From contig JAHDGF010000013.1 of the NCBI GenBank assembly GCA_020627785.1, forward strand, positions 31,576 through 74,236: a stretch of 42,661 nucleotides of DNA, in the 5' to 3' direction. Position numbers and translations under genes: made by a program. Positions 38,288-42,661 of this stretch are shown piece after piece; position 1 is the first letter of the stretch; every line of letters begins with the position of its first letter. The DNA comes from Saprospiraceae bacterium. GTDB taxonomy: Bacteria; Bacteroidota; Bacteroidia; Chitinophagales; Saprospiraceae. The notes beneath the pieces are model-generated. The model was not told the origin of the DNA, did no database searches, and was given only the letters and a program-made list of their open reading frames with translations.

Positions 38288-39448
38288 CTAACAACTTTCA
38301 ATCAACATCGATGCAGCAAATCCATTAGGACAAGTGAGGTTAATAATTCCTGTTTTCGTTGATTCCTTGCTCAATTCCAAAATTGAACAAGCTGAAGAAA
38401 TTAAACGAGCACCACTTGCTGCCATGGCATCTCCAGTGGCGATTGTACCACCTTTCATGTTTACCTTTTTTCGCTCAACCTTTAGTTTGTTAGTAATTAT
38501 GATAGGAGTGATTGGATGATTTTCGTGGATCTCAAAAAAGTCAACTTTCTTTAAATCAATTTTTGTTTCCTCAACTAGTTTTTTCACTGACTTAATTCCA
38601 ACTTCAAGGTAGTCTCTTGGTTTGCCATAATTTTCGTTTACCCCTGAAATTTTCGCCATCGGCTTTAGTCCTTTCTTTTTCTTTTTTCCAACCAATAGAA
38701 AAACCATTCCATCAGCTGGGGCTGCAATATTCATCTGCGTACAAAACTTAGTTTCTTGAATTGGTTTGGAGTTTTCGTATTGTTCTTTCGAAGGGTTTAA
38801 GGCCATTCCTCCATCTAAAAAGTATGAACCAACTTTGTTCTTTTTTGAGGCTACTGCAAGAATCTCATTTTTAAATCTACCATTGCCTACGGAGGTATAA
38901 TATTTCACTCGACTTGTGTGAGCATAAAAGTCAATCTCTTCTTTTCCTACCTTGTATCTTCTGCAAGAATCATCAAAAACTGACCATTTAGATTTTCTGA
39001 TAGACTCAATGAAGGCAAACTTGTAATAGTTTCCTTTTAATTTGAAGTCTACTTCCTCCTCAGGATTTATTCTATTTAGTGTTAATTTATTTGGAGTAAA
39101 GTCTGGCGTTTCAATCAATCGATCGCTTGCGCAAATGAGCGTTAAACCATCATCATCTAACTGGTCAATTAAAGACAAAGCTTTGAATACACTCAACTCG
39201 TTATCGGCAATAGTCATCCTTTGTGTCTGATGATCTAACTTAATATGTTGAAGAATTTCTGTTGTTTTATCGCTTCCTATATTTAGTTCGATGCTACAGG
39301 CATGGATAAACCTTGTTACATCTTTTCTTTCAATGCCATCTTTGAAGAATTCATTAGCTAGTAGAGGCACAAGACTTTTCATGTCACCATTTGATAATTC
39401 ATCATTTAGACGGGCAAACGGAAGTCTTAAGGATTTATAGATATACAT
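38288..39448 (-). CDS. Thiolase-fold protein lacking thiolase catalytic residues (copy 2)
   Basis: A 386-residue paralogue of the product of 35168-36427, alignable over its full length. It shares MYIY..LRLPF at the start, Glu84 at the nucleophile position (ADNELSVFKAL), a FLDGG block (210-214), FFEIHENHP (304-312), and GGTIATGDAM with Asp340 at the catalytic His position, then SGARLISSACSILEL. It stops soon after the thiolase core (CPNGFAASMLIESC) and lacks the charged tail of copy 1. Thiolase-type GxSGAR is better kept here. It converges with the HExxH gene of module 1 (106 bases apart) and diverges from that of module 2. Probably a non-enzymatic binding partner. Confidence 0.7.
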   Translation of the reverse strand: MYIYKSLRLPFARLNDELSNGDMKSLVPLLANEFFKDGIERKDVTRFIHACSIELNIGSDKTTEILQHIKLDHQTQRMTIADNELSVFKALSLIDQLDDDGLTLICASDRLIETPDFTPNKLTLNRINPEEEVDFKLKGNYYKFAFIESIRKSKWSVFDDSCRRYKVGKEEIDFYAHTSRVKYYTSVGNGRFKNEILAVASKKNKVGSYFLDGGMALNPSKEQYENSKPIQETKFCTQMNIAAPADGMVFLLVGKKKKKGLKPMAKISGVNENYGKPRDYLEVGIKSVKKLVEETKIDLKKVDFFEIHENHPITPIIITNKLKVERKKVNMKGGTIATGDAMAASGARLISSACSILELSKESTKTGIINLTCPNGFAASMLIESC

Positions 39449-39642
39449 TTTGAAAAGTTTTGCCTAAAAATATAGGGTTTGAGTATTAAATGCTTGTCAC
39501 CCTAAAGAAATAGTTTGGAAACAAAATTAACCGCTGTAAAAGCCTTTATTCCAGCTTATTTCCATCTCGTTTCCACGTATAAACTGGCAAATCGAGGGTT
39601 AAAGGCTCATATTTAGGGTATAGTTAATAAATAAATGGAATT
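39449..39642. promoter_or_regulatory. Divergent promoter region of module 2
   Basis: 194 bases between the divergent starts of the second thiolase-like and HExxH genes. It is slightly less AT-rich than the region of module 1. No operator or conserved block was recognised. Confidence 0.4.
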
Positions 39643-40917
39643 ATGGCTGATATATTAGGTTGGTTAAATGATGCACAGGATGCTGTTAATAATGCGAAAG
39701 ACAAGGTTCTTGAAATAGGAGGGTATGTGATTGAAGGTCTGGATCGATTTGCAGAAGAGGTTCATAGTCCATTAACAGAACAAGAACAAGCAATCGTTAC
39801 TAATATATTTGGTGAGACATCTATTGATTATGATAAAATAACGACCATTGATGAGGCGGCATTTACTTACATAAATGGTCACTTCAATAATGGTGAGCGG
39901 GCATTTGTTTTTGGGAATAATATTTATTTCCCTCAAGAAATGAATATCGAAGGTCCTCCTTTTTTGACGGATTTTGATTTAAGTGATCCAGTGGAAAGAG
40001 CGGAGTTTAATCGACTATTAAACCTTCAGGCATTACTTGTACATGAAACTGCACACGTTTGGCAGTTTCAAAATGATGGCTTCGGTTATATTTTTGATTC
40101 CTTATCAAATCAAGAATATCATTATTCTGTTGACGATTTAAGAAACAATACTTCACTATCAGATTTTGGTGTAGAGCAAGCAGCAGGAATTGCTGAAGCA
40201 TTTCATATCCTAAGTAATCTTCCGGATGAATATTTTGATGGAGGAGGTCAATGGGCAGAGCCTGGTCACTTAGAGTTTACGGTTACAACTGCTGCAGAAA
40301 GAGATGAAATGATGGCTTTGATGCAACCATTTATTGATGAGTATCGAGCAGGAAGTCCGATGGATGGGGTAATGGGCGAAGTTAATGAAGGAGCGTTTGA
40401 AATTTTAGATGCTATTGTGGATGGTGCTCAAGAAACGGTGGCAGAAGTTGATGAGGCGATAGAATCTATTCGAGATGAATGGCAGGCAGGTGACTACCTA
40501 GGCGCTGGTTGGGAAGTTCTAGAAGGAGGATTTGAAATTGGATGGGAAGTTGTTGAAGGTGTGGCCACCACAGCTTGGGAAGGCATAGAAGCGGCTGCTG
40601 AAATTGGGTGGGCAGCTATTGAAGAGGTAGGAGAATGGGCTTGGGATGGCATCCAAGATGGGATAGATTGGATATCTGATGGAATCAGTGACGGGATTGA
40701 TACTGTTGGAGGATGGATCTCAGATGGTATTGATAATGTGACTGATTGGGTAGATGGTGCAGTAGATGATGTGACCGACTGGGTAGGAGGAGCTGTAGAT
40801 GATGTAACATCATGGGTCGATGGAGCCATAGATGAAGTTGAAGATGTCGTAGACGATGCGGTAAGTTGGGTTGCTAGTGCTGCTGGTAATTTTGTTAGCT
40901 GGGTTTCCGGTTTTTAA
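39643..40917 (+). CDS. HExxH metallopeptidase-like protein with Trp/Asp hendecad C-terminus (copy 2)
   Basis: A 424-residue paralogue of the 36643-38181 product, alignable for about 240 residues. It shares SPLTEQEQAIVTNIFGE, the ERAFVFGNNIYF strand, the zinc motif HETAH (134-138) in VHETAHVWQFQ, and GVEQAAGIAEAFHILSNLP with likely third ligand Glu178. No signal peptide. From about residue 285 the sequence changes to Trp/Glu/Gly amphipathic repeats (GWEVLEGGFEI, GWEVVEGVATT) and then to 11-residue repeats such as DWVDGAVDDVT, DWVGGAVDDVT, SWVDGAIDEVE. It ends NFVSWVSGF. Such hendecads form amphipathic helices that can lie on or in membranes or make right-handed coiled coils. The acidic repeats of copy 1 are absent. 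Function unknown. Confidence 0.75.
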   Translation: MADILGWLNDAQDAVNNAKDKVLEIGGYVIEGLDRFAEEVHSPLTEQEQAIVTNIFGETSIDYDKITTIDEAAFTYINGHFNNGERAFVFGNNIYFPQEMNIEGPPFLTDFDLSDPVERAEFNRLLNLQALLVHETAHVWQFQNDGFGYIFDSLSNQEYHYSVDDLRNNTSLSDFGVEQAAGIAEAFHILSNLPDEYFDGGGQWAEPGHLEFTVTTAAERDEMMALMQPFIDEYRAGSPMDGVMGEVNEGAFEILDAIVDGAQETVAEVDEAIESIRDEWQAGDYLGAGWEVLEGGFEIGWEVVEGVATTAWEGIEAAAEIGWAAIEEVGEWAWDGIQDGIDWISDGISDGIDTVGGWISDGIDNVTDWVDGAVDDVTDWVGGAVDDVTSWVDGAIDEVEDVVDDAVSWVASAAGNFVSWVSGF

Positions 40918-40930
40918 GGAGAAGATTATC

Positions 40931-40947
40931 TTGAGTTTAAAACTCAA
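40931..40947 (+). terminator. Possible weak terminator after the second HExxH gene
   Basis: TTGAGTT and AACTCAA pair around a TAA loop, 14 bases after the stop codon. No good T-run follows, so this may only be an mRNA 3' hairpin. Confidence 0.3.
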
Positions 40948-41058
40948 ACTGTTATATATTGTTTGAAAGTGGCAATGGAGAAGTTCAAGACACATCCACA
41001 AGTCTGGAATTTACTTCTTCAATCTTCTCGAGCAAGTTATTTAAAATTTATGAGAAGA

Positions 41059-41814
41059 TTAAAAACCATACTCCATAACCAGACGCTGAGAATTCAAGTA
41101 ATCATTAGGAATTAATTGGCTACTGCTTGCACGATATATAAACCCATCCAATAAATCATGTCCTAAAAAGATATTGGAATAAGCTAACCCTATACTAAGA
41201 TGATTTCCAATTTGCTTTAAAATTTTAAATTTAAAAACCATGCTTTGGTGGATTCTTCTATTCTTAATTCCAAATTCTCCTTTTGAAATTAATCCCATTG
41301 TTTCGTAAGTGCTATCATATAAATCATCCAAATTACTTAAATAATTTTCATCGCCTGCATTGAAACCACTGGCTTCACTTAAAGTCTCATACCATTGATT
41401 ATTCTCATCGAGGTAATTCAAAAAAGTCTTACTTGTTGATAATCCAATGCCAATACTAGTTTTAATCAATACACCATGCCAACTAGGGGATTGATAACCT
41501 GCTTTAACAGAGAGAGTCTGTGTGTTATTTTTATAGTTTGGAAACCAATCACCTAAGGCTTGATTAGTTTGTACTCCTTTGATTGGCTGATGGCCTAGTC
41601 CTTGAGACTTTGATTTGAAATAGCTAGCTCCAAGGTAAAGTGAACTAGTTAAATAAAAATCGTAAGTAATACTTAATGACTTTCCAGCCCAATATTTTGA
41701 TTCAATATCGCCAACAACATTAGCTTGTCCTATTTCGATACCAATTGATTGTTGAGCTTTAGCATTAAAACTCAAAAAGAATATCACCGGGAGGATTAAG
41801 TATTTGTTTTTCAT
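41059..41814 (-). CDS. Outer-membrane beta-barrel protein
   Basis: About 251 residues. I start at the ATG at 41814, because the following residues form a clean signal peptide (MKNKYLILPVIFFLSFNAKA, then QQSIGIEIG). The longer frame to 41895 would run into the upstream gene and hide the signal. The mature part is a series of aromatic/polar alternating strands (SLSITYDFYLTSSLYLGASY, LSIGLAYSNIFLG) and ends QRLVMEYGF with a terminal Phe, as outer-membrane barrels do. I do not recognise a named family. It lies 49 bases after the partial DUF2807-like gene and may be co-transcribed with it. Confidence 0.78.
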   Translation of the reverse strand: MKNKYLILPVIFFLSFNAKAQQSIGIEIGQANVVGDIESKYWAGKSLSITYDFYLTSSLYLGASYFKSKSQGLGHQPIKGVQTNQALGDWFPNYKNNTQTLSVKAGYQSPSWHGVLIKTSIGIGLSTSKTFLNYLDENNQWYETLSEASGFNAGDENYLSNLDDLYDSTYETMGLISKGEFGIKNRRIHQSMVFKFKILKQIGNHLSIGLAYSNIFLGHDLLDGFIYRASSSQLIPNDYLNSQRLVMEYGF

Positions 41815-41863
41815 ATTACTTTTTTGTAAATATATAAAAATTTTGCTTGATTTTTCATTACAA

Positions 41864-42661
41864 TCATTGAAACAACTCAACGACACCATCCTCATCCGAA
41901 GCCTTTATTGTTACCAATAATTCTCCTCTTGCACCTGACCTTTTCTCACGATAAACTTTTGTGCCCACAGACCATCTTTCTTTTTTAGTCCCACCCGGTA
42001 AAAGTGAAAATCCATAGCTGAATTTTGAGCCATCTTTTTTTGGCCCGACAACCACAAAATGATTTCTATTTAATGAATTGTTTTTAATCTTGAAGTCCAA
42101 CCATCGTAAATCCGGATTTACATCGGCATACCTCTCTTTTACATTCGTTTTAGCAGGAGCATAATCAGGTACCTCTGACTTTAATATCAACCTTGCATCT
42201 TCATCAAGCTTGGTTTGCAAAGTTCCTACCTTGTCTAAAATTACTTTTGAATCATCATTAATTGAAATATTGGCATTTGTTATTTCTAGCTCCGAAAGAT
42301 CGATGTCTGTTCCTGTCGTTGAGACTGAAAGGTTATTTGCTTGACCAGCAGCAGCGATATTCCCAACATTGCCAGCAAGTTTAAGCTTTTCAGCATTTAC
42401 ATTTTTCAGAACTGTTTTGCTATGCGTTCCTTGATACACATAATTTAAATTCGGAGATCCAATGATTATGGTAGGAAGCTGGCTTGGTTCAATCCATTCA
42501 ATCTGATCGAGCTTTAAAGTACCATTGTTAAATTCCATTCCGATGTATTCTAATACATTCTCATCTGCAGTTATGGTCATGTTTTCTTGAAGTGAATAAT
42601 CCAAGGTAATGTTGGCATTAAATTGAACATCCAATTCTTTTAAATCAGACAATTGAATGGT
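41864..42661 (-). CDS. DUF2807-like (GIN domain) adhesin-type protein, 5' end cut by window
   Basis: At least 266 codons, open to the window edge. A TTG at 42652 is in frame, but the preceding codons continue the same domain, so the true start is outside. The visible N-terminal part matches the head of the DUF2807/GIN repeat fold: LKELDVQFNANITLDYSL, MTITADENVLEYI, LKLDQIEW. Short beta-helix-like turns follow (KLKLAGNVGNIAAAG, LSVSTTGTDIDLS, ISINDDSKVIL). The last ~80 residues form a different, charged domain (HFVVVGPKKDGSKFSYGF, ELLVTIKASDEDG) that I do not recognise. A signal peptide would be expected upstream. Probably a cell-surface protein. Confidence 0.7.
   Translation of the reverse strand, partial: TIQLSDLKELDVQFNANITLDYSLQENMTITADENVLEYIGMEFNNGTLKLDQIEWIEPSQLPTIIIGSPNLNYVYQGTHSKTVLKNVNAEKLKLAGNVGNIAAAGQANNLSVSTTGTDIDLSELEITNANISINDDSKVILDKVGTLQTKLDEDARLILKSEVPDYAPAKTNVKERYADVNPDLRWLDFKIKNNSLNRNHFVVVGPKKDGSKFSYGFSLLPGGTKKERWSVGTKVYREKRSGARGELLVTIKASDEDGVVELFQ

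Noticed and set aside
41021..41060. Inverted repeat AATCTTCTC / GAGAAGATT after the second HExxH gene
   Set aside because: The 22-base loop, AT-rich arms and absence of a T-run make it weak as a terminator, and it overlaps the stop of the facing gene. Left as a possible chance pairing.
41815..41895. Longer start for the beta-barrel gene at 41895
   Set aside because: It would overlap the upstream gene and place 27 polar residues before a clean signal peptide.

Overview
The window looks like chromosomal DNA of a free-living, probably marine Bacteroidota, most likely a Saprospiraceae-like member. The clues are a large PKD-repeat protein ending in a type IX secretion (T9SS) type A sorting domain, a second secreted protein with the gliding-motility-associated (type B) C-terminal domain, several SPII lipoproteins, an ECF sigma factor overlapping a membrane/outer-membrane fusion protein, a BlaI/BlaR1-TonB operon, and AT-rich intergenic DNA. 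The taxonomic placement is inference from protein families. No rRNA, tRNA, CRISPR array or intact transposase gene was seen.

Layout. 1-11.5 kb is almost entirely minus strand: a partial membrane/outer-membrane protein overlapped by an ECF sigma factor; a 970-residue lipoprotein with SdrD-B-like and SprB-like modules; an M19 dipeptidase lipoprotein; a TPR-BlaI-BlaR1/TonB operon closed by a strong hairpin terminator; and the threonine-degradation pair tdh-kbl. 11.5-12.6 kb has no gene. It is packed with repeats: two 252-bp homologous copies each carrying a bidirectional terminator, four REP-like double-hairpin units, and a 22-bp perfect palindrome. 12.6-18 kb holds the ybbP-ybbA ABC pair divergent from a tesA-like SGNH esterase, which is followed by a SulP transporter.

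18-25.3 kb has a small outer-membrane protein divergent from a giant secreted metalloprotease with about 20 PKD domains arranged as ten two-domain super-repeats. 25.3-30.7 kb is a methyl-cycle operon: SAM-I riboswitch, metH, metF, then riboflavin synthase, whose product feeds the FAD needed by MetF. 30.8-35.1 kb carries an LpxR-like outer-membrane deacylase, a T9SS type B secreted FN3-rich protein and a GNAT acetyltransferase.

35.2-40.9 kb is the most unusual part. A divergent pair, made of a thiolase-fold protein that lost the thiolase active-site residues and an HExxH protein with a variable repetitive C-terminus, is present twice in tandem. The HExxH proteins have no signal peptide, keep a shared N-terminal domain, and differ completely in their C-terminal repeats: one has acidic 23-residue repeats, the other Trp/Asp hendecads. 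This resembles a conserved-head, variable-tail effector arrangement with a dedicated partner. That role is inference. The window ends with a beta-barrel protein and a partial DUF2807-like gene.
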